From positions 1 through 63,449 of the forward strand of contig NZ_PVNK01000261.1 of the NCBI RefSeq assembly GCF_002994615.1: 63,449 nt of DNA, in the 5' to 3' direction. This document shows, piece by piece, positions 18,472 to 27,596 of the stretch (position 1 is its first letter; each line of letters opens with the position of its first letter). The stretch comes from Enhygromyxa salina. GTDB lineage: Bacteria; Myxococcota_A; Polyangia; Nannocystales; Nannocystaceae. The notes beneath the pieces are model-generated. The model was not told where the DNA came from and did no database searches. It worked only from the letters and a program-made list of their open reading frames with translations. The position numbers and the translations under genes were made by a program.

Positions 18472-20142
18472 GTGCCCCGTCGCCAGTACGACCAAGATGA
18501 CGAAGGTTTCGGCGAGGCCAGTCGCTTCACTGCGCACCTGGACCGAGGCTGGTCCTTGCTCGACCGCGGGGATTTCCAGCGCGCCCGGAATTCCGCGCAC
18601 CAGGCCCTCAAGCTGCGTCCGGGGGTCCCCGACGCCGCGATGCTCATGGCCGCGATCAGCCTGGCCGAGGCCGACCCCGAGAGCAGCCTCGAGTGGTACG
18701 AGCGCGCGATCGAGGCCGACGCCGACTACGTCGACGCCCAGCTCGCGGCCGCCCAGATCCTTCTCTATGATCTCGAGGAGCCGCAGCGAGCCCTGACCCG
18801 CGCGACCCAGGCTCGCGAGCTCGACGAGGCCACCCCGGCCGATCAGCTCGACTTTGGCTTGCTCGAGGTCGAGGCGCTGGTCTCGCTTGGCGACCGCGAC
18901 AGCGCCGCCGAGCGGCTCGATCAGCTCGCCGAGCTGTGGGTGATCGAGCAGCTCCTCGACCCAGAGACCGAGCGCGAGGAGCTCGCTCGCCTCCTGCGCG
19001 AATTCGCCGGAGACCCCCTCGAGCTCGACACCGACGACGTCGAGCAGCTCATGGGCCGGGTCGTCCAGCTCGCCGTCCGGGTCGCCCGCCTCCACCTCGA
19101 TCTCGGCGCCCCACTTGCGGCTTTGCCCTGGCTCGACGGCCTCCTGCACCGCTTCGGCGACGACGCCGAGGTCTGGTATCTCAGCAACGAGGCCGCCTAC
19201 ATGGCCGGCCAGCCCGTCCGCGCTGCCCACGCAGCGCTCCAGGTCCTGCAGCTCGACGCCCGTCAGCCCGCGCCAGACTGGTCGCCAGAGCCAGCGGATC
19301 TCCACGCCAAGGTCGTCGAGTTGCTGGTCAACTGCCCCGACCCGGAGCTGCGCGCGCTCGCCCGCGAGCCCGGCTTCGTGGTCGTCGTCAACGAGGCCCC
19401 GCCCTTCGAGCTGGTCCTCGAGGGTGTCGATCCCCGCGCGCGGGCGCTCGCGCTCGCGGCCCGCAGCATCCGCGAGGTCGAGGGCGCCCCGACCCTCACC
19501 GGGCTGGCGCTGTACCGCCGCAACCTCCTGCGCCTCGCGCGGGAGTCGGCCCAGCTCGATCGTGAGCTGGAGCTCTCGATCTTCGACGAGCTCGCCGTGT
19601 TCTTCGGCTACGACGACACCCGCCGCGAGCGTCTCGGGCTGCCGCCGAGCGAGTGGAGCGCCATCATCGGCGATCCCCGCCTCCGCCCCCGCGACAGCGA
19701 CGCGACGAGCGCCCCGGTCGCAAAAAAAGCCGCCGCCAAGTCTGGCGCGAAGCCGCCTGCGGCCAAGAAGCGTTCGGCAAAGACCAAGCCTCGAGCGGGC
19801 ACCGCGGCCAAGAAGAAAGCCTCGACGGCCAAGAAGAAGACCGCAGCCAAGAAGAAAGCCTCGACGGCCAAGAAGAAGACCGCGGCCAAGAAAAAGACCG
19901 CGACCAAGAAGAAGACCGCGGCCAAGAAGAAGACCGCGACCAAGAAGAAGACCGCGGCCAAGAAGAAGACCGCGACCAAGAAGAAGACCGCGGCCAAGAA
20001 GAAGACCGCGGCCACGCCGATCAAGCCCAAGCCGGCCAAGCGCAAGTCCGTCGTCAAGCCCAAGCCGGCGCTCGACGCCAAGCCCAAGCTCGACGCCAAG
20101 TCCAAGGCCCGCAAGCGGACCGAAGACCCGCTCGAGGACTGA
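18472..20142 (+). CDS. TPR protein with degenerate zincin-like domain and histone-H1-like tail
   Basis: A cytoplasmic protein of 556 residues in three parts. Residues of about 20-265 are TPR-like helices (ALKLRPGVPDA, YERAIEADADY). Residues of about 290-390 resemble the small zincin-like family PF06262, whose members end in an HExxHxFGxxDD helix. Here the matching stretch is D372-E373-L-A-V376-F-F-G-Y-D-D: Glu is kept but both zinc-binding His are replaced, so catalysis is unlikely. Residues of about 415-556 are a Lys/Ala tail of KKKTAA/KKKTAT/KKKAST hexads, like histone H1 and the myxobacterial HU/H1-like proteins, suggesting DNA or RNA binding. GTG start with AGGA 5 bases upstream. It is convergent with the PP2C gene after 24 bases. 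The function as a whole is not known. Confidence 0.75.
   Translation: MPRRQYDQDDEGFGEASRFTAHLDRGWSLLDRGDFQRARNSAHQALKLRPGVPDAAMLMAAISLAEADPESSLEWYERAIEADADYVDAQLAAAQILLYDLEEPQRALTRATQARELDEATPADQLDFGLLEVEALVSLGDRDSAAERLDQLAELWVIEQLLDPETEREELARLLREFAGDPLELDTDDVEQLMGRVVQLAVRVARLHLDLGAPLAALPWLDGLLHRFGDDAEVWYLSNEAAYMAGQPVRAAHAALQVLQLDARQPAPDWSPEPADLHAKVVELLVNCPDPELRALAREPGFVVVVNEAPPFELVLEGVDPRARALALAARSIREVEGAPTLTGLALYRRNLLRLARESAQLDRELELSIFDELAVFFGYDDTRRERLGLPPSEWSAIIGDPRLRPRDSDATSAPVAKKAAAKSGAKPPAAKKRSAKTKPRAGTAAKKKASTAKKKTAAKKKASTAKKKTAAKKKTATKKKTAAKKKTATKKKTAAKKKTATKKKTAAKKKTAATPIKPKPAKRKSVVKPKPALDAKPKLDAKSKARKRTEDPLED
19807..20013 (+). repeat. Tandem 18-base coding repeat (KKKTAA/KKKTAT)
   Basis: About eleven imperfect 18-base units of the type AAGAAGACCGCGGCC + AAG encode the Lys/Ala/Thr hexads of the H1-like tail. 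Such tracts are prone to slippage, so copy number may vary between strains. The antisense strand reads as a Phe/Leu/Val-rich open frame that is only a shadow. Confidence 0.9.
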
Positions 20143-20166
20143 GGCCGCGAGCGGCCCGAGCCCGAG

Positions 20167-21450
20167 TCAGCGCCGCGGACGGAAGGGAGACAGGACCCCG
20201 AGCTCGAGGGTCTTGCGCTCGGCCTGCTCGGACCCGTCGGCGTTGAAGCTCTCGTCGAGGCGCAGGCTCAAGATCTGCGCGAGCTTGTAGAGCAGCTTGG
20301 CCGCGAGGCCGGTGTCCTCGCGCAGGACCTCGTTGAACGCCCCCCGCTCGAGGACCAGGATCTGCGTCGGCGAGGTGACCGTGACCGTGGCCGAGCGCGG
20401 GCGCTGGTTGAGCAGCCCCATCTCTCCGAAGTGGGCCCCGCGGGTCAAGGTTGCGACGACCTTGCCGCCGCGGGCGATCTGCACGTCGCCCTCGACGATC
20501 ACGAACATCGAGTCGGTGTCGTCACCCTCGACGATCACGACCGTGCCCGGCGGGTGCTCGAAGGACTTGAACTTGTTGAACAGGCGGACGAGCTCCGGGT
20601 CGCCCAGATCCATGAACAGCGCGATGTGGCGCAGTGTCTTGAGGTTCTGGGTGACCTTGACCCGGCGCGCGCTGTCGGACGGGCGCGCGGGCATCTCGGG
20701 GACCCCGCGCACGACCACGGCCGAGATGTTGTCGCCCCCGCCGCGCTCGTTGGCCACGCGGACCAGCTTCTTGGGCAGGCCCGGCAGCGCCGGATCGGCC
20801 AGGACCGAGACGAGCTCGTGGTGATCCTGGACGTAGGCCGTGAGCCCGTCCGAGCACAGCAGCAGCGTGTCGTTCTCGACGATGTCGAACACCAGGGTGT
20901 CGACGGCGACCGAGCGCTGGATGCCGACGCCGCGGGTGACCATGTTGGCCCACGGGCTCGCCCGGGCCTCCTCGTAGCTCATCATCCCGTTGCGGACGGC
21001 GTCATTAAAAAAGGTGTGATCCTGGCTGAGCTGCCAGACTCGCCCGCCGCGGACCATGTACATGCGGCTGTCCCCGACGTGGCCCATGAAGCCCTTGCCG
21101 TTGACGACGATCAGCGCGATGCAGGTCGTGCCCATCCCGTGGCGACCCTGGCCGCCGCGCGCGAGATCGAAGACCTCGGCCGAGGCCGCCTGAATCGCGG
21201 TCCGCAGCAGGGCCTCGACGGCCTCGCAGGCCTCCTCGCTGCCGTCGAAACCATTGAGCAGGTGGCTCTGGCTCGCGACGTGGCGGTGCACGGCCTTGGC
21301 CGCCGTCTCCGACGCGACCTCGCCGGCCGCGTGTCCGCCCATCCCATCACAGACGAGGAACAACCCGAGGTCGGGCTCGACCAGGATGTAGTCCTCGTTG
21401 TGGGTCCGGCTCCGGCCTACGTCGGTCTCGCCGTATCCATGGATCTGCAT
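20167..21450 (-). CDS. PP2C-type phosphatase fused to cyclic-nucleotide-binding domain
   Basis: A cytoplasmic protein of 427 residues. The first 255 or so form a PP2C/Stp1-type metal-dependent Ser/Thr phosphatase with the family signatures RxHNED (about 15-20), VCDGMGGHAAGE (33-44), GTT, GHVGDSRMY, QDHT, LLLCSDGLT and GGGDNISAVVV, so the metal-binding aspartates are present. After a linker, residues of about 285-400 form a cNMP-binding beta roll (PPGTVVIVEGDDTDSMFVI, GAHFGEMGLLNQRPRSATV), close to the phosphate-binding cassette of cAMP receptors. The order suggests a phosphatase gated by cAMP or cGMP. ATG 21450 begins the first PP2C strand; the upstream open frame has no domain. Its substrates may include targets of kinases such as the one at 60.1-62.0 kb, but that is a guess. 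Confidence 0.9.
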   Translation of the reverse strand: MQIHGYGETDVGRSRTHNEDYILVEPDLGLFLVCDGMGGHAAGEVASETAAKAVHRHVASQSHLLNGFDGSEEACEAVEALLRTAIQAASAEVFDLARGGQGRHGMGTTCIALIVVNGKGFMGHVGDSRMYMVRGGRVWQLSQDHTFFNDAVRNGMMSYEEARASPWANMVTRGVGIQRSVAVDTLVFDIVENDTLLLCSDGLTAYVQDHHELVSVLADPALPGLPKKLVRVANERGGGDNISAVVVRGVPEMPARPSDSARRVKVTQNLKTLRHIALFMDLGDPELVRLFNKFKSFEHPPGTVVIVEGDDTDSMFVIVEGDVQIARGGKVVATLTRGAHFGEMGLLNQRPRSATVTVTSPTQILVLERGAFNEVLREDTGLAAKLLYKLAQILSLRLDESFNADGSEQAERKTLELGVLSPFRPRR

Positions 21451-21461
21451 GAGCACCGAGG

Positions 21462-21480
21462 CTAGCAGGCTGCTGAAAAA
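21462..21480. repeat. Short CTAGCAGGCTGCTGAAAAA motif, possible element relic
   Basis: Located 12 bases upstream of the PP2C start, in the 170-base gap after dnaE. It contains the half-site CTAGCAG plus GCTGCT seen in the two 20-base palindromes of this window, followed by an A5 run. Similar strings occur at ends of some proteobacterial insertion sequences, from memory. No transposase or second end is present, so this is only a possible remnant or weak hairpin. Confidence 0.3.
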
Positions 21481-21620
21481 CCCACCACAACCCAGAGCAC
21501 GCCCCTGCTCGCCAGGAGCTCGAAGCCTGCCCGACACAGCTTCGGTTTGGCTTCACGGCCTCGAAGGCCAGGGACCCACTGTGGGCCGCGCGGGGTTGTT
21601 CAGCGGCCGCCTGGCGCAGA

Positions 21621-24600
21621 TCAGACGAGCTCCGCCACGGGCTCGCCGAACAGCTTCTCCAGCGCCAGGAACAGCGAGTCGTCGGCCGAGACCTTGAACT
21701 CGTCGCCGAACACGACCTTGGTCTGGTAGCGGCCCGGGACCGTGACCGCGAGCTCCATCAAGCAGCCGCCGCGGTGGTCGACGACGAGGTGCTTGAGCGC
21801 GAGAATGCGCGCGTCATCGAGCTGTTCGGCGCGCAGGCGCAGACGCACACCCCGGGTTCGGGCCTCGCGGACCGTGGCGATCGGCTCGACCTTGGCCAGG
21901 AGCAGCTTGAAGCGCGTGACCTCGCCGGCGTCGTTTTGATCGGCCTCGAGCTTGCCGGTCACGAACACCGGATCTTCGCCGTGGCCCTGCAGCCACTCGC
22001 CCCAGCTCGGCGAGGTCTCGTCGTTGGCGTCGACGGCCTCGGCCCAGGTCCGCGGGAACACGACGACCTCGACGCGACCGAACTGATCCTCGAGCTGGAA
22101 GAAGCCCATGGTCTTGCCGGCCTTGGTCGTGACCTCGCGCAGCTCCGAGACCACGCCGCCGAGGACCAGCTCGCTGCCCTGGAGATCCTTGCGCAGCTCG
22201 CCGACGCGGACGCTCGCGTGCTTGTCGACGTCTTGCTGGTAGCGGTCGAGGGGGTGGCCGGTCAGGTAAAAGCCGAGGGCCTCGCGCTCGTTGACCAGGC
22301 GCTGCTTGGGCGTCCACTCCGGCGTGTTTGGGTAGGTCTCGTTGTAGACCTCCTCGCTCGCAAACATGTCGAACAGGCCGGTCTGGCCGCTGTCGCGATC
22401 GCGCTGGCTGCTCTGGCCCTGGTCGACGGCCGAGTCGATCGCCGCGACCAGGGTCGCGCGGCCGATCTCGGGGGCGATCGAGTCGAGCGCGCCCGCGTGG
22501 ATCAGGCCCTCGATCGTGCGCTTGTTGACGCGCTTGAGATCGACCCGACGGCACATCTCCCACAGGCTCACGAACGGGCCCTCGTCGGCGCGCGCGTGGA
22601 GGATCGACTCGACCGCGTTGCCGCCGACGTTGCGGACGGCGCCCATGCCGAAGCGGATCGCGACGATCTCGCCCTCGGGCGTCACCCGCTCGCGCTCGCG
22701 CTTGCGAGACCGGCGCTTGGGCCTGGCCTTGGCCTTGGCCTCGTCGCCCGCTGGCGTCGCCGGCTTGGCGCGGACGACGACGTTGAAGTCCGAGGCCGAC
22801 TCGTTGACGTCGGGCGGCAGGACCATGATGCCCATCGAGCGGGCCTCGGCGATGAACTTGACCACGTTCTCGCTCTTGTCCTTGTCGCAGGTCATCAGCG
22901 CGCACATGAAGCACTCGGGGTAGTGGTGCTTGAGGTACGCGGTCTGATAGGTGATCAGCCCGTAGGCCGCCGAGTGCGACTTGTTGAAGCCGTAGCCGGC
23001 GAACTTGTCGATCAAGTCGAAGACCTCGTTGGCCTTCTTGGCCGAGATGTCGTTTTGGGTCGCGCAGCCGTCGACGAAGAGCTTGCGCTGGAGCTCCATC
23101 TCCTTGGCCTTCTTCTTGCCCATCGCGCGGCGCATCAAGTCGGCGCCGCCGAGCGAGAACCCGGCGAGGATCTGGGCCGCGAGCATGACCTGCTCCTGGT
23201 AGACGAACACGCCGTAGGTCTCGCGCAAGACCTCGGCGAGCAGCGGGTGCGGGTAGGTGATCTTCTTGCGCCCGTGCTTGCAGTCGATGAACTGATCGAC
23301 CATGCCGCCCTCGAGCGGACCCGGTCGGTAGAGCGCGACCGCGGCGATGATGTCCTCGAATTTGTCGGGCCGGAGCTTCTGGAGCAGCTTCTTGAAGCCC
23401 GAAGACTCGAGCTGGAACACGCCGGTCGTCTCGCCGCGCGAGATCATCTCGTAGACCGCGGCGTCGTCCATCGGGATCTTGTCGATGTCGAAGGCCGTGC
23501 CCTCCCCTGCGCCCTGCGAGGTCGGATCGAGCCGCCAGTTGGGCGGGAGGCTGTTGATCTGATCGACCGCGTGCTTGATGACGGTCAGGGTCTTGAGCCC
23601 GAGGAAGTCGAACTTGACCAGCCCGGCCCGCTCGACGTCGGTCATCGTGTACTGGGTGACGATCTTGTCGTCGGCCTTGAAGCAGGGCACGTGCTCGGTC
23701 AGCGCCCGGTTGCCGATCACGATCCCGGCCGCGTGCATGCCCGCGTGACGGTTGAGGCCCTCGAGCGAGCAGCCGATCTCGACGATCTGGCGGACGCCGG
23801 AGTCGACCTCGCAGCGCTTGCGCAGCTTGCTCGCGGCCTCGGCGATCTGGAGCTTGCCCTCGAGCTTGGCGGCGTTGTCGGGGTCGGCCTTCATCTTGGC
23901 CCGGATCGCCTTGGGCTCGGCCATGCACAGCGAGAGCGAGACCTTCGGCCCCTCGGGGATCATCTTGGCCAGCTCGTTGGCCTCGCCCGGTGACTTCTCC
24001 ATCACCCGGCACACGTCGCGCAGGAGCCCGCGGGCCTTGAGGCTGTGGAAGGTCGCGATCTGCCCGACCCGCTCGACGCCGTAGTGCTCGGTCACGTAGC
24101 GGATGACCTCCTCGCGGCGATCCATGCAAAAGTCGATGTCGAAGTCCGGCATCGACACGCGCTCGGGGTTCAAGAAGCGCTCGAACAGCAGATCGTACTG
24201 CAGCGGATCGATGTCGGTGATCCGCATGCTGTAGGCCACGAGGCTGCCCGCGCCCGATCCACGCCCGGGCCCGACCGGCACGCCGATCTGCTTGGCGTGG
24301 CGGATGAAGTCCCAGACGATCAAGAAGTAGCCCGGGAACTTCATGTCGATGATGATCCCGAGCTCGCGCTCGAGTCGCTCGCGGTAGGCGTCCTCGTTGG
24401 GCTTGCGCCCGAGCACGCGGAGCTCGGCGAGGCGCTCATTGAGGCCTTGATAGGCGACCCGGCGCAGGTACTCGACCTCGTCCTCGATGCCCTCGGGCAG
24501 GCGAAAGTCCGGCAGCTCCGGGCGCCCGAGATCGAGCTCGACGTTGCACATCTGCGCGATCCGGGCGGTGTTCTCCATCGCCTCGGGGTAGCGGTTGAAG

Positions 24601-25385
24601 TAGCCCCACATCTCCTCCGGCGTCTTGATGAAGAACTCGCTGCAGTCGTGCTTGAGGCGCTTCTCGTCGTTGATCGTCCGGCCCATGCCCATGCACATCA
24701 GGACCTCGTGGGCGTAGGACTCGCTGCGATCGACGTAGTGGCAGTCGTTGGTCGCGGCGAGCGGGACGCCGAGGTCGCGGCCGAGCTGGGCGAGCGAGGC
24801 GTTGACCTGCTCCTGAGCCTCGAGGCCGTTGGGCTGGAGCTCCAAGAAGTACTGGCCGGGCTCGAAGATGTCGGCGTACTCGCGCACGCGCTCGCGCGCG
24901 GTGTCCATGTCGCCGCTGGTGATCAGGCGCGAGACGTGGCCGCCGAGGCACGCCGACAGGCCGATCAGCCCCTCGCTGTGCTCACGCAGGACCTTACGGT
25001 CGATCCGGGGGTTGTAATAAAAGCCGCGCAGGTGGCCGTAGCTGACGAGGCGCTGGAGGTTCTTGTAGCCGACCTCGTTCTTGGCCAGGAGCACGATGTG
25101 GTAGTTCTTGCGGTCGGACTTGGCCTCGGCGTCGCCGTCGGCGATGTAGGCCTCGCAGCCGAAGATCGGCTTGACGCCGTGGGCCTTGGCGGTCTGGTAG
25201 AACTGGATGGCCCCGAACATGTTGCCGTGGTCGGTCATGGCCACGGCCTTCATGCCGCGGGCCTGGACCTTGGAACACAGATCACTCATGCGGATGGCCC
25301 CGTCGAGGAGCGAGTACTGCGTGTGGAGGTGCAGATGCGCGAAATCGTCGACGCCGGACGCGTCGCCCGTGAGGTCCGTGGACAT
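21621..25385 (-). CDS. dnaE: DNA polymerase III subunit alpha
   Basis: Replicative polymerase catalytic subunit, 1254 residues, slightly longer than E. coli DnaE (1160). It opens with the PHP domain (FAHLHLHTQYSLLDGA, MTDHGNMFG). The family-C polymerase core follows, with GPGRGSGAGSLVAY and the catalytic acidic motif PDFDIDF, then YQEQVM and GYGFNKSHSAAYG in the fingers. A Lys/Arg-rich insertion (KARPKRRSRKRERER) sits in the helix-hairpin-helix region, and an OB-fold segment (LVLGGVVSELREVTTKAGKTMGF) lies near the C-terminus. ATG 25385 opens directly into the PHP domain; the longer open frame is low-complexity. PolC is excluded because there is no inserted exonuclease. The gene lies upstream of the PP2C gene on the same strand and is likely essential. 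Confidence 0.97.
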   Translation of the reverse strand: MSTDLTGDASGVDDFAHLHLHTQYSLLDGAIRMSDLCSKVQARGMKAVAMTDHGNMFGAIQFYQTAKAHGVKPIFGCEAYIADGDAEAKSDRKNYHIVLLAKNEVGYKNLQRLVSYGHLRGFYYNPRIDRKVLREHSEGLIGLSACLGGHVSRLITSGDMDTARERVREYADIFEPGQYFLELQPNGLEAQEQVNASLAQLGRDLGVPLAATNDCHYVDRSESYAHEVLMCMGMGRTINDEKRLKHDCSEFFIKTPEEMWGYFNRYPEAMENTARIAQMCNVELDLGRPELPDFRLPEGIEDEVEYLRRVAYQGLNERLAELRVLGRKPNEDAYRERLERELGIIIDMKFPGYFLIVWDFIRHAKQIGVPVGPGRGSGAGSLVAYSMRITDIDPLQYDLLFERFLNPERVSMPDFDIDFCMDRREEVIRYVTEHYGVERVGQIATFHSLKARGLLRDVCRVMEKSPGEANELAKMIPEGPKVSLSLCMAEPKAIRAKMKADPDNAAKLEGKLQIAEAASKLRKRCEVDSGVRQIVEIGCSLEGLNRHAGMHAAGIVIGNRALTEHVPCFKADDKIVTQYTMTDVERAGLVKFDFLGLKTLTVIKHAVDQINSLPPNWRLDPTSQGAGEGTAFDIDKIPMDDAAVYEMISRGETTGVFQLESSGFKKLLQKLRPDKFEDIIAAVALYRPGPLEGGMVDQFIDCKHGRKKITYPHPLLAEVLRETYGVFVYQEQVMLAAQILAGFSLGGADLMRRAMGKKKAKEMELQRKLFVDGCATQNDISAKKANEVFDLIDKFAGYGFNKSHSAAYGLITYQTAYLKHHYPECFMCALMTCDKDKSENVVKFIAEARSMGIMVLPPDVNESASDFNVVVRAKPATPAGDEAKAKARPKRRSRKRERERVTPEGEIVAIRFGMGAVRNVGGNAVESILHARADEGPFVSLWEMCRRVDLKRVNKRTIEGLIHAGALDSIAPEIGRATLVAAIDSAVDQGQSSQRDRDSGQTGLFDMFASEEVYNETYPNTPEWTPKQRLVNEREALGFYLTGHPLDRYQQDVDKHASVRVGELRKDLQGSELVLGGVVSELREVTTKAGKTMGFFQLEDQFGRVEVVVFPRTWAEAVDANDETSPSWGEWLQGHGEDPVFVTGKLEADQNDAGEVTRFKLLLAKVEPIATVREARTRGVRLRLRAEQLDDARILALKHLVVDHRGGCLMELAVTVPGRYQTKVVFGDEFKVSADDSLFLALEKLFGEPVAELV

Positions 25386-25635
25386 GTGCGCAGCGTACCC
25401 CCCTCGCGAGGCTGGGTCATGACCTGGAAGCCTCTTAAACGCCGTTCTGCGTCCGAGTCGACGTGCGTGAGATCTCCAGGGCCGGGTCAGTCTCACGTGC
25501 TCGGGGCGCCAGGTGAGAGCGCGCGAAAGTGGCACTCCCGGGTCGGCCCGGGTCACCGCTCGAGGACAGCCCCCGCCGACGCCGACCACGGCCGCGGCCG
25601 CGATCCAGCCCGCGAGCGCCGCGACGCGAGAGGAG

Positions 25636-25652
25636 CTAGCACCCCGGGCTAG
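25636..25652. terminator. Imperfect CTAGC...GCTAG dyad at a stop codon
   Basis: The sequence CTAGCACCCCGGGCTAG overlaps the TAG stop of the repeat lipoprotein gene on the minus strand. It resembles, with one mismatch and a shorter centre, the two perfect 20-base palindromes at 58335 and 63316 that also begin at TAG stops. It is a candidate factor-independent or 3'-processing hairpin without a U-tract. Confidence 0.4.
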
Positions 25653-27529
25653 CCCCCGCAGCCGTCGGGCAGGTTGCCGCTGATGTCGACGGCCCCGCCG
25701 ATGAACGCGATGCCCTCGACCAGGCCCTCGGCCGCGCAGGTCGGCAGGTCGATGTTGCCGGTCACGGTCACGTCGCTGCCGACGGCGTCGAGGGCCTGGA
25801 GGCCGCTGATCAGCTCGAGGTTGAAGTTGTCGCGGATCTGGAGGTCACCGCCGACCGCGCTGAGCTGGTTGAGGCCAGCGAGGACCGACAGGCCCTCGTT
25901 CTCGACCACCCGAAAGTAGCCCGGAACCTCGCTCAGCTTCGACAGCCCCGAGATGCTGTTGAGCATGAAATTCTCGCGGATGTTGACCTCTTGGGCCAGC
26001 TGCAGGGCCCCGAGGCCGTCGAGGTTGACGAGGGCGTCGTTGTCGATGAACTGCACGCGCCCGAGCACCTGCGTGAGCGCGGGGAAGCCGACGCTGTTCA
26101 GCCCAGGGTTCTCGCGGAAGTACAGCCGCCCGCCGATCGTCTGGAGCTGCGAGAAGCCGACGGCCGTGGCGAGGCTGGCGTTGTTGAACACGAGCAGATC
26201 GCCGCCGATCGTCTGGAGCTGCGGGGCGGTCAGCGCGTCGAGCGACGAGAACCCGACCCGGAGGTAGTCACCGACGAGCTCGAGGCTGTCGAGGCCGACG
26301 ACCGCGAGGTTCGGGTTGCCCCACAGCGACAGGCCGCCGTTGGCGACCTCCAAGTTGGCGAGGCCGCTCGCGTCGACGAGCCCGAAGTTTTGATCGATGC
26401 GGACCGAAGCGAAGGTCTCGGTCAGCGACAGCAGCCCGTCGACGTCGCCGAGGTTGGCGTTGTTCTCGATCCAGATCGCGCCGCCGAGGAACTCGAGATC
26501 GATGAGCCCATCGACGTTGCTCAGCCCGGTGTTCCAGATGTAGAGCGAGTTGTTGATCCCGATCAGCCCGTAGAGATCGTCGAGCGAGGCGAGGCTCGGC
26601 AGGTCGGTCAGGAACAAGGAGCCGCCGATCGTCTCGACGCTGTCGAGGTTGAGCGAGGGCAGCGCGGGGTTGCTCTGGCACAGCACGTCGCCGCCGACCG
26701 CCTCGATGCCCGCGAGCCCCGAGGTGTCGGACAGCGAGGGGTTGCTGATGATGCCGAGATCGCCGCTGACCCCGATCATGCTCGACAGGCCGTCGAGGTT
26801 GGTGAGCGCGGCGTTGCTCTCGATCCGCAGGAGGCCGTTGGTCCCGGGGAGCGAGGCGAGTCCGTCGAGGTCCTGCAGCTGCGGGTTGTGGTCGACGTAG
26901 ACGAAGGTCCCGACGTCGACGAGCAGGTCGGTGCCCGCGGAGGACACGAGCCCGAAATTCTCGCTCAGGTGGAAGTAGGCGCCGACCTGACGCAGCGCGC
27001 TCAGTCCGCTGAGATCGACGAGGTTGAAGGTCTGACCGATGTAGAAGTAGCCGCCGATCCTGCGCAGGCGCTCGAGGCCGACGAAGTTGTAGAGGTCCGT
27101 GTCGTGGACGTGGACGAAGCCGGTGATCTCCTCGAGGCAGCTGAGCGGCTCGAGCCCGTTGTCGAGCAGGCCGAACTCGCCGGTGATCTCGACGTCGCCG
27201 TCGATCTTGGTGACCCCGGCCAGCGCGTCGAGGGTGTCGAGATCGCCGATCGAGACGTTGCCCGTGTTGACGAGCTCGGGGCATTCGGGGTCACCGGTCT
27301 CGGTCTCCGTGTCGGTCTCGGTCTCGGTCCCGGTCTCGGTCCCGGTCCCGGTCTCGCCGAGGGTCCCGCCGTCGGTGAAGCCTTCTCGGCCAGGAAATTG
27401 ATCGGGCCCGCAGCCCGCGGCGCTCCCCCCGAGCGCGGCCGCGAGCAACATCACGTTGGCTCCGAGGCCGCTCCACCCTGTTCGGGTCCGCCCCGCGTCC
27501 GTTCCCCCTGCGCGGTGGCACCGAGTCAT
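25649..27529 (-). CDS. Leucine-rich/receptor-L-domain-like repeat lipoprotein
   Basis: An exported protein of 626 residues with this start. The signal segment ends in the lipobox SAAGC (Cys40). A TETETDTETET linker (about 52-80) follows, of the kind seen in Nannocystaceae surface lipoproteins. The rest is a regular beta-solenoid with units such as LDGLxxLxxIGGxLxIxxNxxLxxL (period about 22-25), resembling receptor L-domain or short leucine-rich repeats, closed by a CAAEGLV...DGCGG cap with two Cys. Such proteins usually face the outside and bind ligands or cells; no partner is visible. ATG 27529 is used; ATG 27556, TTG 27565 and an ATG at 27451 with a nearby GGAG are alternatives. Divergent from ndk. 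Confidence 0.75.
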   Translation of the reverse strand: MTRCHRAGGTDAGRTRTGWSGLGANVMLLAAALGGSAAGCGPDQFPGREGFTDGGTLGETGTGTETGTETETDTETETGDPECPELVNTGNVSIGDLDTLDALAGVTKIDGDVEITGEFGLLDNGLEPLSCLEEITGFVHVHDTDLYNFVGLERLRRIGGYFYIGQTFNLVDLSGLSALRQVGAYFHLSENFGLVSSAGTDLLVDVGTFVYVDHNPQLQDLDGLASLPGTNGLLRIESNAALTNLDGLSSMIGVSGDLGIISNPSLSDTSGLAGIEAVGGDVLCQSNPALPSLNLDSVETIGGSLFLTDLPSLASLDDLYGLIGINNSLYIWNTGLSNVDGLIDLEFLGGAIWIENNANLGDVDGLLSLTETFASVRIDQNFGLVDASGLANLEVANGGLSLWGNPNLAVVGLDSLELVGDYLRVGFSSLDALTAPQLQTIGGDLLVFNNASLATAVGFSQLQTIGGRLYFRENPGLNSVGFPALTQVLGRVQFIDNDALVNLDGLGALQLAQEVNIRENFMLNSISGLSKLSEVPGYFRVVENEGLSVLAGLNQLSAVGGDLQIRDNFNLELISGLQALDAVGSDVTVTGNIDLPTCAAEGLVEGIAFIGGAVDISGNLPDGCGG

Positions 27530-27596
27530 GCAGAGATCTTGCCAGAGGTTCGTCATGCTGGACAAACGAAGGACGAACTCCTAGCTTCCGGCCGCC

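Noticed and set aside
19807..20013. Regular short repeats considered as a CRISPR-like array
   Set aside because: Units are contiguous 18-base coding repeats without spacers and lie inside a gene; no cas genes occur in the window.
19608..20114. Minus-strand frame encoding a run of VFFLAA repeats that looks like a membrane protein
   Set aside because: It is the exact antisense of the KKKTA tract; the hydrophobic appearance comes from CTT/TTC complement codons.
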